Origin: Rhodococcus jostii RHA1
Lineage (GTDB): Bacteria; Actinomycetota; Actinomycetes; Mycobacteriales; Mycobacteriaceae
Length of the DNA: 64,000 nucleotides
Direction: 5' to 3'
Assembly: GCF_000014565.1 (NCBI RefSeq)
Contig: NC_008268.1
Span: 7,010,501-7,074,500, forward strand
The notes beneath the pieces are model-generated. The model had not been told where the DNA came from. It did not search any database and saw nothing but the letters and a program-made list of their open reading frames with translations. This document shows positions 52,747 through 60,510 of the stretch, piece after piece. Every line of letters starts with the position of its first letter. The stretch's first letter is position 1. Both the position numbers and the translations under genes were made by a program.

Positions 52747-53043
52747 ATGCGGCCACGAATGCCGAAGGGTTTCGGGTCGGCAGGCCAGAAACTCTGGAGA
52801 ACCGTCCTAGACGAGTACGAGCTGGACAACGAGCCAGCCAAGCTGGAGATCCTCGCCCACGCCTGCCGCGTCTCCGACACCATCGCCGAGCTGGACCGCG
52901 CGACTGCCGACCAGCCGCTCACCGTACGAGGCTCCGCAGGCCAGATGGTGATTCACCCTCTGATCTCCGAGGTCCGATTCCAGCGGGCGCTACTCGCCCA
53001 GCTCCTCGCCCGTCTCAACTTCGCACCCGCCGAGGAGGACTGA
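52747..53043 (+). CDS. Phage terminase small subunit-like protein
   Basis: 98 residues: RMPKGFGSAGQKLWRTVLDE, LEILAHACRVSDTIAELDRA, PLTVRGSAGQMVIHPLISEV, FQRALLAQLLARLN. This is the layout of actinophage P27-type small terminases (G-x-x-G-x-x-L-W opening and V-R-G-S-x-G-Q turn before HPL). It would mark the element's DNA for a helper's large terminase, which is absent here. ATG 11 bases after GAGGAG; MPK at 52759 is an alternative start. Confidence 0.78.
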   Translation: MRPRMPKGFGSAGQKLWRTVLDEYELDNEPAKLEILAHACRVSDTIAELDRATADQPLTVRGSAGQMVIHPLISEVRFQRALLAQLLARLNFAPAEED

Positions 53044-53453
53044 TGCCACGAGGTACTGGGATGTCGCCCACCAGGCGACGCAATCGCAAGCCGTCAGCCA
53101 CGAGCCCCGAGGCTCTGGCTGCGCTTCTCCCGAACGATCTCCGGTCGCTGGAGGGTCTGTATACCCCCGGCGACTACCAGGCGATGCGCCGCCAGGTCGT
53201 CGACTGGCTCAACCACGCCGCCCCAGGTCACGACCACAAGCTGCCACCTGCAGTGATGAACGCAGCCGGTTGTTCGGCTGCTGACTACTACCGGCACGCG
53301 CTGTCGATGCCGGTCGGGATCTACGAGTGGGCGGCTCCGCCACCTCCAGTCATCGAGAAACCGTACGAACCCACCCAAGAAGACCTGGACCTCCAGGCCG
53401 CCCGCGCCGAGCGGTTGCGCCGCAGTCAAAAGAGAGTCTTTGTGACCCGATGA
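53043..53453 (+). CDS. Element protein of unknown function in head operon
   Basis: 136 residues, basic Ser/Arg-rich start (MPRGTGMSPTRRRNRKPSAT), then LPNDLRSLEGLYTPGDYQAM and a Pro-rich PPPPVIEKPYEP segment with a charged end. Overlaps the terminase stop (TGATG), so coupled. Not recognised; an accessory packaging or head protein is possible from context. Confidence 0.65.
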   Translation: MPRGTGMSPTRRRNRKPSATSPEALAALLPNDLRSLEGLYTPGDYQAMRRQVVDWLNHAAPGHDHKLPPAVMNAAGCSAADYYRHALSMPVGIYEWAAPPPPVIEKPYEPTQEDLDLQAARAERLRRSQKRVFVTR

Positions 53454-53539
53454 CGAACCAGGCGACCGTGCTCCGCGCCGGCCAAAAGCAGGCAGGCGCT
53501 CCACACTACGAAAGAGAGAAGGAATGGCGTACGCCGTAG
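53450..53539 (+). CDS. Possible tiny coupled gene
   Basis: 29 codons, MTNQATVLRAGQKQAGAPHY, starting in the previous stop (ATGA) and ending 16 bases inside the next gene. Coupling is plausible but the composition is not distinctive; it may only bring ribosomes to the connector start. Confidence 0.3.
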   Translation: MTNQATVLRAGQKQAGAPHYEREKEWRTP

Positions 53540-53928
53540 CGGCTGACGTAACCACGCTGTGGGCGAAAGAGCCTGAGCCTGAGGTGATGGCGCTCATCGA
53601 GCGCCGACTCGAACAGGTCGAGCGCATGATCATTCGTCGGATCCCGGATCTTGCCGACCGGATCACTGCCGGATCCATCGACCAGGCCGACGTGGTCGAC
53701 ATCGAGGCGGACGCCGTGCTTCGGGTCGTCCGCAACCCAGAGGGCTACCTCTCGGAGACTGACGGTGGGTACACCTACCAGCTCCAGTCGGATCTCTCCA
53801 GCGGCAAGCTGACGATCACCGACGAGGAGTGGGAGATCCTCGGAGTCAACTCCGTCTCCCGAATGGCTGTCATCGTCCCGAATCTGACCACGCCGCAACC
53901 GAACGTGGCGTTTGCGATGGGCGGCTGA
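53524..53928 (+). CDS. Head-tail connector (adaptor) protein, Gp15/Gp19-like
   Basis: 134 residues: MAYAVAADVTTLWAKEPEPE, then LIERRLEQVERMIIRRIPDL (helical core), VVDIEADAVLRVVRNPEGYL, SDLSSGKLTITDEEWEIL. This all-alpha adaptor pattern after the capsid is common in actinophages; the adaptor ring binds beneath the portal. No portal is encoded, so it would have to match a helper's. ATG after AGAGAGAAGGA. Confidence 0.75.
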   Translation: MAYAVAADVTTLWAKEPEPEVMALIERRLEQVERMIIRRIPDLADRITAGSIDQADVVDIEADAVLRVVRNPEGYLSETDGGYTYQLQSDLSSGKLTITDEEWEILGVNSVSRMAVIVPNLTTPQPNVAFAMGG

Positions 53929-54203
53929 TGAGCCGACGAACCGACCTGGTCACGGTCTACCCCGAGACCGTCGTCATCGACGACGACGGCAACACCCTGA
54001 CCCGACCCGGCGCGGTCGGAGTCCTGACCCGAGCTGTCGTACAGACCGACGACAGCACCCCGTCGAAGCACCGGCTACGGCTGGTCGGATACCCCGGTCA
54101 GCTCGCTGCACAATCCGCGGTGGAGTGGAACGGCCAGCGGTACATGATCGACGGCGGATCTCCTCGTACGGCACAGGCCGAGTACGTCATGATCCGCAAG
54201 TGA
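53928..54203 (+). CDS. Head closure (stopper)-like protein
   Basis: 91 residues: LVTVYPETVVIDDDGNTLTR, GVLTRAVVQTDD, HRLRLVGYPGQLAAQSAVEW, QRYMIDGGSPRTAQAEYVMI. The small beta-barrel with an internal W-N-G-Q-R-Y and an end strand is that of siphophage head-closure proteins. Starts in the connector stop (TGATG). Last plus-strand gene of the element. Confidence 0.7.
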   Translation: MSRRTDLVTVYPETVVIDDDGNTLTRPGAVGVLTRAVVQTDDSTPSKHRLRLVGYPGQLAAQSAVEWNGQRYMIDGGSPRTAQAEYVMIRK

Positions 54204-54266
54204 TCCAGGGGTACCCGTACCCCTGCCGGTCGTCTGCTAGGCCGTCTCCGTGGATCTCAGGCGGTC

Positions 54267-54590
54267 CTACGGTCGTTTCGTCTTCCGAACGTGTTTGGTC
54301 ACGTACCAGAGTCCCTTGGACTTCCATCTGGGATCTCCCCGGTGTAGCCGGTGGATCTCGTCGTGGCACTCCGCACAGACCGGGACCAGGTCCATCAGCC
54401 GTTCCGCACCAAGGTTCTTGTAGGTCCGGTGGTGCAGGTGCATCCCAGGGTGCCGAGGCCGACCGCAGCAGTAGCAATCGGTCGGGAGCTTGGAGGACCA
54501 GTATCGCTCTCTGGTCCGTCTCCATTCGGGGCTGTTGATGTACCGGCGGTATTCCGCCGTGGTTACGGTCGCTCTCCCTGGAACACTCAC
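54267..54590 (-). CDS. HNH endonuclease
   Basis: 107 residues. Starts MSVPGRATVTTAEYRRYINS, then EWRRTRERYW, CYCCGRP, LHLHH-like MHLHHRTYKNLG, and LVPVCAECHDEIHRLH: two CxxC zinc pairs framing the HHxx...N...H core. HNH proteins assist terminase cutting in HK97-type phages, and some are homing nucleases. GTG start overlaps the previous minus-strand stop. It is antisense to the head operon, unlike typical packaging HNH genes. Confidence 0.85.
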   Translation of the reverse strand: MSVPGRATVTTAEYRRYINSPEWRRTRERYWSSKLPTDCYCCGRPRHPGMHLHHRTYKNLGAERLMDLVPVCAECHDEIHRLHRGDPRWKSKGLWYVTKHVRKTKRP

Positions 54591-54985
54591 GCGGTGCCTT
54601 CCCGACGCCGCCGCGCCTGGGCGGCATCCTGCTTACGCCTGGCCTGTCGTGCGTCGTGGAGTGACGTCCACTCCGCGACCCGGCACAACGCGTGCCCGAA
54701 CGATGGTCCCGAGCCCCAGTAGGCTACCGACTCGCCCCGTACGGTTCGGACTCCGCACAGGTCACACTTGTTGCCCTGGGGGAACTTCTGCGGGAACCGC
54801 TGACGAATCATCCCAGCAGGGTTGACCGGAACCCTGGACTCAGGAGTGCGCTCGGCCCGGTGCCGTTCACGGTTGTACTTCACCTGGGGGAGCACTCCGA
54901 GGAGTACACGAGGTGAGGTCTGTTCGAGGTAGAGCCACTGGTGAATATGCATCCAGTCGGGGCAGTCTCGTCTGTCCAGGTGCAT
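54587..54985 (-). CDS. Cys-motif element protein coupled to HNH gene
   Basis: 132 residues from ATG 54985 (MHLDRRDCPDWMHIHQWLYL), chosen because GGAGGATC lies 7 bases upstream; an earlier ATG at 55066 is possible. Contains CDLCGVRTVRGESVAYWGSG and FGHALC, a likely zinc site, and a basic Ala/Arg/Gln tail. Its stop overlaps the HNH GTG. Not recognised. Confidence 0.6.
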   Translation of the reverse strand: MHLDRRDCPDWMHIHQWLYLEQTSPRVLLGVLPQVKYNRERHRAERTPESRVPVNPAGMIRQRFPQKFPQGNKCDLCGVRTVRGESVAYWGSGPSFGHALCRVAEWTSLHDARQARRKQDAAQARRRREGTA

Positions 54986-55283
54986 CGGTGATCCTCCGGT
55001 GATGGTGCGGAGGGGCACGAACGGCAGCCTCCACCCCTTGTAAGTAACCCAGCTCAATCGCGGCATAGAGCCCTCTGCCCGCCGGGCGTGCTAACCGCAC
55101 ACGTCCGTTGTGAATCGGGCCTAGCCGCTGATCAGGTCGGTTTGGCATTCGATTTGGGCTTGCCGTACAGCCCAGCGTTTCCCGGCAGTGGTTGGTTTAC
55201 GTCGAACACACCTGGTAACGACGGCAGGCCAAAGGCCCGCACCGCGCCCCCAGGGATTGCGCCCTGGGAGACGGAACGGGTCG
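54986..55283. other. Intergenic stretch near element right end
   Basis: About 300 bp. No gene I can support apart from a possible upstream extension of the minus-strand gene. Contains CAGGGATTGCGCCCTGG near 55250, a short hairpin after the 55284 gene that may end its transcript. Confidence 0.4.
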
Positions 55284-55514
55284 TTAGCTGACGCGGTAGA
55301 TGCGGTGGGTGCCGGACTCGAACCGGGCGACGGTCGAGCCGTCCTCGTCGGTCCAGACCTCGGTGACCGGATCACCCGAGATCCGGGCTACGCCGTCGAT
55401 GCGCTCCTGGATGAACTCGACAGGAGCGGATGTGGTCCCGAGCACGACACGCTCGGGATACGCGCTCTCAACCTCGCAGGTGACGGATACAGCTATGCTG
55501 CGGAAACGGTTCAT
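55284..55514 (-). CDS. Small element protein next to attR, unknown
   Basis: 76 residues: MNRFRSIAVSVTCEVESAYP, VVLGTTSAPVEFIQERIDGV, VWTDEDGSTVARFESGTHRI. All-beta looking. Transcribed away from attR, the slot often used by excision (directionality) or superinfection genes, but no motif confirms either. Confidence 0.55.
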   Translation of the reverse strand: MNRFRSIAVSVTCEVESAYPERVVLGTTSAPVEFIQERIDGVARISGDPVTEVWTDEDGSTVARFESGTHRIYRVS

Positions 55515-55538
55515 AACGGCGTACTCCGTTGTGTCCTA

Positions 55539-55572
55539 GACCCCCAGCAGGTGTTGGCGCACCTCGGGGGTC
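55539..55572. repeat. Hairpin beside attR
   Basis: GACCCCC-AGC-AGGTG pairs with CACCT-C-GGGGGTC around TTGGCG. Lies between the small minus-strand gene and the attachment site; may insulate the element from dprA readthrough. Confidence 0.6.
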
Positions 55573-55625
55573 ACTCGCTATGTGGTGGTAATAGCGAGTA
55601 GGGGACTACGCACCGGGCACGACAC
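55573..55625 (+). other. Right attachment junction (attR) in dprA
   Basis: ACTCGCTA (55573-55580), 11 bases, TAGCGAGT (55592-55599) form a perfect dyad; the TAC core is at 55607-55609 and dprA resumes as GCACCGGGCACGACACC (APGTT). Joined to the left end, attP would carry three copies of the ACTCGCT half site around the core. Confidence 0.7.
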
Positions 55626-56098
55626 CGGCGAAGCATCGGTTCCTGGCGCGGAATCGGTTGGTGGCGAGCCTGTCCGACGGGGTGGTCGTGGTGGAGGCAG
55701 GGTGGCGCAGCGGTGCGCGGAAAACGGCGAGTTGGGCGCGCAAGCTGGGGCGTCCCGTGATGGCCGTGCCGGGTCCGGTGACGTCGGCGTCGTCGACGGG
55801 GTGCAATCGGATGATTCGGGAGGGGGAGGCGCGGTTGGTCGCGAATGCCGGTGACGTGGTGGAGGAGGCCGGGCCGATCGGGCTGCGGGACGGCCCCGAC
55901 GTGGTCCGCGATCTGGATGCGCTGTCGGGGGACGCCCTGCTGGTGTACGAGTCGTTGCCCGCGGTCGGGCCGCGTGGGGTCCGGGAGTTGTCCGAACTGT
56001 CCGGGGTCGCGGTGGAGCAGGTTCGGGCTGTGCTGCCGCTTCTGGAGATGGAGGGCTTCGTCGGCTCCGACGACACGGGGTGGTCGCGGCAGAGGTGA
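55607..56098 (+). pseudogene. dprA: dprA 3' fragment
   Basis: Resumes exactly where the left fragment stops: YAPGTTPAKHRFLARNRLVA, then LSDGVVVVEAGWRSGARKTA, PGPVTSASSTGCNRMI and a C-terminal winged-helix domain (LSGDALLVYESLPAVGPRGV to the end, DprA_WH). The frame is closed upstream by a TAG inside the element, so it has no native start; an internal GTG/ATG (55658) could give a truncated product. Excision of the element would rejoin the gene, still frameshifted by the 31-bp duplication. Confidence 0.9.
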
Positions 56099-56242
56099 GG
56101 GGTGACGAGCCAGTCGGGAGTCCGCTCGGCGCGCACTTCATCGTGCTCGGTTGCCCCTAATGCGAGTCGAAGCGACTGATCGACGTCACGTTGGGGTAGA
56201 AACTTTCATATCGCACCTCACAACCGCACGAAGGAGTGAGAT

Positions 56243-56317
56243 ATGGGGTCAGCCGAGGACTTGTGGCGGAACTTCGTCGCGCAGGTGTTGAGCCTGTTGA
56301 TCGCCTCCGGCTCGTAG
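56243..56317 (+). CDS. Possible 24-residue small protein
   Basis: MGSAEDLWRNFVAQVLSLLI then ASGS: amphipathic, one hydrophobic helix. The ATG lies 6 bases after AAGGAGTGAG, an excellent ribosome site, and a GC-rich hairpin 30 bp after the stop could end a dedicated transcript. Size and make-up recall small leaderless or pore-type peptides of mycolata, but there is no family match I can name. Confidence 0.4.
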   Translation: MGSAEDLWRNFVAQVLSLLIASGS

Positions 56318-56346
56318 CGGAGCTAGCTGCCGGTTGCCTGAGGGCA

Positions 56347-56376
56347 CGCCCCGGGCCGACATCGCGCCCCGGGGCG
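56347..56376 (+). terminator. Hairpin terminator after the small gene
   Basis: CGCCCCGGG (56347-56355) pairs with CCCGGGGCG (56368-56376), 12-base loop, no T-run. The remaining 200 bp to accD show no gene. Confidence 0.6.
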
Positions 56377-56590
56377 ATCGAGTCTGTGAAGTCCTCGCAG
56401 CGCTCCGGTCGACGGTTTCCACTCCACCCAGCGTTGTGCCGGAGGGGTAGTTGCGCCCGTCGTGGGTACTTGGAGTCCAGTCGGCTCACCCACAGCGTCC
56501 GGTCGGTGCACATACGGTGTCCGATGAGGCAACTACCGGCGGTCCGGGAGTGCAGTCCGCTCGCGGGTGCGTCTCGAGGAGGAATCTCAC

Positions 56591-58138
56591 ATGACCAGGA
56601 CCACGGCGGAACTGCTCGCCGATCTCGAGGATCGGCTCGAGCAGTCGCTGAATGCGGGGAGCCCGAGGGCGATCGCGCGGCGCAAGCAGAAAGGTCTGCC
56701 CGGACCCCGCGAACGGATCCGGATGCTGCTCGATTCCGGCAGCTTCATCGAGGTCGGACAGATGGCGAAGAACCCGGGAGCCCCCGACAACCCCTACGGT
56801 GACGGCGTCGTCACCGGCCACGGAACCGTCGACGGACGTCCGGTGGCGGTGTTCTCGCACGACCACACCGTGTTCGGTGGCAGCGTGGGGGAGATGTTCG
56901 GTCGCAAGGTCGCATCGATCATCGAATTCGCCGGACGGATCGGCTGCCCCTGCGTGGGCATCAACGACTCCGGCGGCGCACGCGTACAGGACGCCGTCAC
57001 GTCGCTCGCCTGGTACGCCGAAATGGGCCGCCGCCAGATCCCGCTGTCGGGAGTGTGCCCGCAGGTCTCGATCCTCCTCGGCAAATGCGCGGGCGGCGCG
57101 GCGTACGCGCCGATCAACACAGACCTCGTTGTCGCCGTGGACGAGCAGGCGTACATGTTCGTCACCGGTCCCGGAGTCATCAAATCCGTCACCGGCGAGG
57201 ACGTCACCCTCGACGAACTCGGCGGCGCCCGCGCCCAGGCCGAGAACGGGAACGTCCACCACGTCGCGCCAAGCGAGGAAGCGGCGTTCGCCTGGGTGCG
57301 TGATTATCTCGGCTTCCTCCCGTCCAGCAGGCACGAAGAGGCGCCCATCGTGAACCCGGGACTCGAACCCGAGATCACCGACAACGATCTGGCGTTGAAC
57401 GAGTTCATGCCGGACGCCGACAATGCCGCCTACGACATGCACGACCTGCTGCTGAACATCTTCGACGACGGAGACTTCCACGAACTCGCCGCGCAAACGG
57501 CACCGAACGTGATCACCGGATTCTCCCGGGTGGACGGACGATCCGTCGGAGTGGTGGCCAACCAGCCGCAATTCCTCAGTGGAGCACTGGATCAGGTCGG
57601 TGCCGACAAGGCAGCCCGCTTCGTGCGGATCTGCGACGCCTACGAGATTCCGCTCGTGTTCGTCGTCGACACGCCGGGCTTCCTACCCGGGCTGGAACAG
57701 GAGCGGAACGGCGTGCTCCGCAGCGGCGGCCGCTTCCTGCAGGCGTTCGCGGCGGCCACGGTGCCGAAAGTGACTGTTGTGGTCCGTAAGTCCTACGGCG
57801 GCGGATACGCGGTGATGGGGTGCAAGCAACTCGGTGCCGACGTGAACTTCGCCTGGCCGACCGCACGCATCGCGGTCATGGGCGCCGAGGCCGCGATCAG
57901 TCTCCTCTACCACCGCGAACTCGAAGCTGCCGGCGAGGAACAGGAGGCGATGCGGCAGCAACTCGTCGACGCCTACAACGAGAACGTCGCGACACCGTAT
58001 TCGGCCGCCGAGCGCGGCTACATCGACGCGGTGATCGAACCGTCCGCCACCCGGCTCGAGATCCGGCGGGCGTTGACGTTGCTCCGCGACAAGCGCTCCG
58101 CCCGCGGCGAGCAGAAGCACCACCTGATTCCGCTCTGA
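56591..58138 (+). CDS. Acyl-CoA carboxylase beta subunit (AccD/PccB type)
   Basis: 515 residues. Carboxyltransferase subunit that moves CO2 from biotin to acetyl-, propionyl- or longer acyl-CoA. Both crotonase-like halves are present: N half with [23 protein letters not shown] and [17 protein letters not shown] [18 protein letters not shown] half with [11 protein letters not shown] and [23 protein letters not shown] with [15 protein letters not shown]. The matching biotin subunit is not nearby. ATG after GAGGAGGA. Not part of the M. tuberculosis order here, so lineage-specific placement. Confidence 0.93.
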   Translation: MTRTTAELLADLEDRLEQSLNAGSPRAIARRKQKGLPGPRERIRMLLDSGSFIEVGQMAKNPGAPDNPYGDGVVTGHGTVDGRPVAVFSHDHTVFGGSVGEMFGRKVASIIEFAGRIGCPCVGINDSGGARVQDAVTSLAWYAEMGRRQIPLSGVCPQVSILLGKCAGGAAYAPINTDLVVAVDEQAYMFVTGPGVIKSVTGEDVTLDELGGARAQAENGNVHHVAPSEEAAFAWVRDYLGFLPSSRHEEAPIVNPGLEPEITDNDLALNEFMPDADNAAYDMHDLLLNIFDDGDFHELAAQTAPNVITGFSRVDGRSVGVVANQPQFLSGALDQVGADKAARFVRICDAYEIPLVFVVDTPGFLPGLEQERNGVLRSGGRFLQAFAAATVPKVTVVVRKSYGGGYAVMGCKQLGADVNFAWPTARIAVMGAEAAISLLYHRELEAAGEEQEAMRQQLVDAYNENVATPYSAAERGYIDAVIEPSATRLEIRRALTLLRDKRSARGEQKHHLIPL

Positions 58139-58168
58139 CCGCCGTCGCCAGTCACTCCTGTACCGTAG

Positions 58169-58187
58169 TTAGGTAACACTAACCAAC
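58169..58187 (+). promoter_or_regulatory. IdeR/DtxR-type iron box
   Basis: TTAGGTAACACTAACCAAC fits the IdeR consensus TTAGGTTAGSCTAACCTAA at 14 of 19 positions with intact TTAGGT and CTAACC cores. It sits 18-36 bp upstream of the siderophore-interacting protein start, so iron-repressed expression is expected. Confidence 0.75.
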
Positions 58188-58204
58188 TTGAGTTCATTGG
58201 AGAG

Positions 58205-58990
58205 ATGCCTGTGGCAAAGCCGACTGCGACACTGACCGTGCTCCGGACCGAATGGCTGACCCCGCACATGGTGCGGGTATTCCTCGGCGACCCGGGATTC
58301 GACAGCTTCGTTCCAAATTCCTACACCGATGCGTACGCGAAACTCGAATTCGGGAGCCCCGACGAGCCCGTCCTGCGCACGTACACGATCCGGTCGGTGG
58401 ATTCGGTGAAGCGAGAGATCGCCATCGATTTCGTGGTGCACGGCGACGCCGGCGTCGCTGGACCGTGGGCGGCATCCGCGGCGGCCGGTGACGTCCTCCG
58501 GTTGCGCGGCCCCAGCGGCGCGTTCGCGCCGGACCCGGCAGCCGACTGGTACCTGCTCGCCGGCGACGAGACCGCAATTCCCGCCATCTCGGCGTCCGTC
58601 GAGAAGCTGGACGCGTCGGCTGTCGGACGGGTCATCATCGAGGTCGCCGGCCCGGAGGACGAAATCGTCTTCGACTCGCCCGCCGGCGTCGACGTCACCT
58701 GGATTCACCGCGGCGACACGTCGGACCGGATCGGTGAAGAGGCGTCCGGGGACAACGCACCCCTCGTCGCGGCAGTGCGCGATACCGCATGGCTGCCCGG
58801 AACGGCGCAGGTCTTCATTCACGGTGAGGCGCAGGCCGTCATGCACAACCTGCGCTCCTACGTGCGTAAGGAACGAGGCGTCCCCGCGTCGGCCGCGTCC
58901 ATCTCCGGCTACTGGCGTCGCGGTCGCACCGAGGAGGGCTTCCGCGTGTGGAAGTCCGAGCTCGCCGCGAGCGAGGGTGCCTCCCGCTGA
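58205..58990 (+). CDS. Siderophore-interacting protein (ferric-siderophore reductase, ViuB-like)
   Basis: 261 residues, FAD-binding ferredoxin-reductase-like fold. FAD-binding RTYTIRS (58-64) replaces the usual RxYTxR, then LRGPSGAFAPDPAADWYLLAGDETAIPAI (substrate/NAD region) and the C-terminal YWRRGRTEEGFRVWK signature. Reduces siderophore-bound iron in the cytosol. Equivalent to viuB (Rv2895c) in position after dprA. Ribosome site GGAGAGATG; iron box upstream. Confidence 0.92.
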   Translation: MPVAKPTATLTVLRTEWLTPHMVRVFLGDPGFDSFVPNSYTDAYAKLEFGSPDEPVLRTYTIRSVDSVKREIAIDFVVHGDAGVAGPWAASAAAGDVLRLRGPSGAFAPDPAADWYLLAGDETAIPAISASVEKLDASAVGRVIIEVAGPEDEIVFDSPAGVDVTWIHRGDTSDRIGEEASGDNAPLVAAVRDTAWLPGTAQVFIHGEAQAVMHNLRSYVRKERGVPASAASISGYWRRGRTEEGFRVWKSELAASEGASR

Positions 58991-59008
58991 CCCGGTGCGG
59001 TGGACGCG

Positions 59009-60202
59009 CTACGAGAGGTGCGTCCGCCGCGTCAGCACCACCAGCGACAGCATCGCCACGGCGCCCGCGGTCGGGATCGCGACGGCCATCGGCACTGCGG
59101 TGTCGGGGCCGGCGATGCCGACGAGCGGCGAGACCACCGCGGCGAGGCCGAACTGGCCGGCGCCGAGGAGCGCTGACCCGGTGCCGGACGCCTTGGTCAC
59201 CTCGCCCTGGGCCAGCGCCGTCGCATTGCCCATCACGAACCCGATGCTCGACACCGAGACGAACAACGGAATCAGGATCGCCCACCACGGCGGCGAATCG
59301 ATCAGCACCGCGGCGAGAAGCAGCACGACGCCCGCTGCCAGGAGCAGCGTGACCCCGAACCCCAGCAGTTGCCGGGCATGGAATGTGCCCACGAGCCGCG
59401 TGTTCACGATCGCGGCGCTCACCATGCCCGCCGCGTTCACCGCGAACACCATGGAGAACTGCACCGGGCTGAGCCCGAGGACGTTCTGCACAACGAAAGG
59501 GGATGCGGAGATGTACGAGAAGAGCGCGACGAACCCGAACATGAACGTGAACGCGTAACCCAGGTAGACACGGTTGCCGACGACGTAACGCAGATTCCGG
59601 ACCAGTGCAGTGAGCCCGCCGCCGTGCCGGTTCTCCTCGGGAAGCGTCTCCGGGACGAGGATCAGCACTCCCGCGAACATCACCACACCGGCGACGGTGA
59701 GCACCCAGAAGATCCCTCGCCAGCCGACCGGTCCGAGCAGTGCGCCGCCCATCAACGGTGCGACGACCGGCGCAACCCCGCCGATGATCATCATGATGCT
59801 GAAGAGCCGGGCGGCGTTGTCTCCACGGGCCCGGTCGGCGATGCAGGCGCGTGCGAGCACGATCGCCGCGCCACCACTCAGCCCCTGGAAAAGTCTTGCA
59901 GCGATGAGGGTTTCCACGGTGGGCGCGAGAGCGCACGCCATCGCGGCGAGGGTCGTCACGACGGTGGCGCCGATCAGCAGACGACGGCGTCCGAGGCCGT
60001 CCGACAGCGGTCCGACGACGAGCTGCCCGATTCCGAGCCCTGCCATGAACGTGGTCAATGTCAACTGCACGCTCGGCGCCGACGTGTTCAGGCTCTCAGT
60101 CATCAGGGGGAGACCGGGGAGATACATGTCGGTAGCCAGCGGCGCGATCGCGGACAGTAACGCCAGGACACACAACATGGGAATGGAGATCGTTCGCTGC
60201 AC
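59009..60202 (-). CDS. Bcr/CflA-family multidrug efflux MFS transporter
   Basis: 397 residues, 12 membrane helices. Starts MQRTISIPMLCVLALLSAIA, then PLATDMYLPGLP, GLGIGQLVVGPLSDGLGRRRLL (loop 2-3 motif) and RACIADRARGDNAAR (the Bcr-type central segment). Expected to export drugs or small peptides by proton antiport. GTG start. Convergent with the siderophore gene. Confidence 0.9.
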   Translation of the reverse strand: MQRTISIPMLCVLALLSAIAPLATDMYLPGLPLMTESLNTSAPSVQLTLTTFMAGLGIGQLVVGPLSDGLGRRRLLIGATVVTTLAAMACALAPTVETLIAARLFQGLSGGAAIVLARACIADRARGDNAARLFSIMMIIGGVAPVVAPLMGGALLGPVGWRGIFWVLTVAGVVMFAGVLILVPETLPEENRHGGGLTALVRNLRYVVGNRVYLGYAFTFMFGFVALFSYISASPFVVQNVLGLSPVQFSMVFAVNAAGMVSAAIVNTRLVGTFHARQLLGFGVTLLLAAGVVLLLAAVLIDSPPWWAILIPLFVSVSSIGFVMGNATALAQGEVTKASGTGSALLGAGQFGLAAVVSPLVGIAGPDTAVPMAVAIPTAGAVAMLSLVVLTRRTHLS

Positions 60203-60263
60203 AAAAGAACTCTAGCGGCGCGGCTGCTTGATTTATCTCCCGCCCGAGTCGACTGTTGCCACC

Positions 60264-60508
60264 ATGAGCAGCGACCTACCGGCACCGTTGGAGCTGGTAC
60301 TCGAGGAGTACGCGCGCATCTCGGGCTCGAACGCGGCCGATCGCAGCACACCGTGAAGGCGTACGTCGCGGACGCGAGTCGCTACTGCGGTACTGGTTGT
60401 CGACGTCACCGGAGGCACACCTCGGCGAGCTCGACATCCAGGTGCTGCGGTCGTGGCTCGCGGGCAGGCTGCGGCCAGCATCGCCCCGGAGGTGCGCAAC
60501 TTCACAGC
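60264..60508 (+). pseudogene. xerC: xerC remnant (tyrosine recombinase N-terminus, frameshifted and truncated)
   Basis: ATG 60264 opens MSSDLPAPLELVLEEYAR, then the frame breaks; HTVKAYVADASR continues in another frame (60350 on), SPEAHLGELDIQVLRSWLAG in a third (60405 on), and SIAPEVRNFTA in yet another, ending at the transposon boundary near 60510. These are the SAM-like N-terminal segments of XerC in the correct order. The catalytic half (RxxH...Y) is missing. Position after the siderophore gene matches Rv2895c-xerC. dif resolution must use another copy elsewhere. Confidence 0.8.
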
Positions 60509-60510
60509 GT

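Larger units (their letters stand above)
45340..55609 (+). mobile_element. Putative capsid-forming phage satellite (phiRv1-like element) inserted in dprA
   Basis: About 10.27 kb. Contents left to right: large serine integrase, non-coding repeat array, two very small genes, winged-helix gene with internal iterons, a coupled string of small genes ending in a scaffold, capsid, two unknowns, small terminase, connector and head-closure proteins, then minus-strand HNH and partners. Portal, large terminase, prohead protease, tail, holin and lysin are all missing. Rejoining its flanks at TAC restores the DprA motif SEYAPGTTPAKHRF. Phage-borne small genes and AT-rich control DNA contrast with the high-GC flanks. 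A decayed prophage is the alternative. Confidence 0.8.

Noticed and set aside
55596..55600. GAGTA as the shared att core
   Set aside because: GAGTA does occur at both ends, but joining there breaks the DprA frame and creates a stop, whereas joining at TAC restores the conserved motif.
56157..56513. 118-codon minus-strand frame between dprA and accD
   Set aside because: It crosses the hairpin and the plus-strand small gene, with Arg/Ser/Pro composition and no ribosome site.
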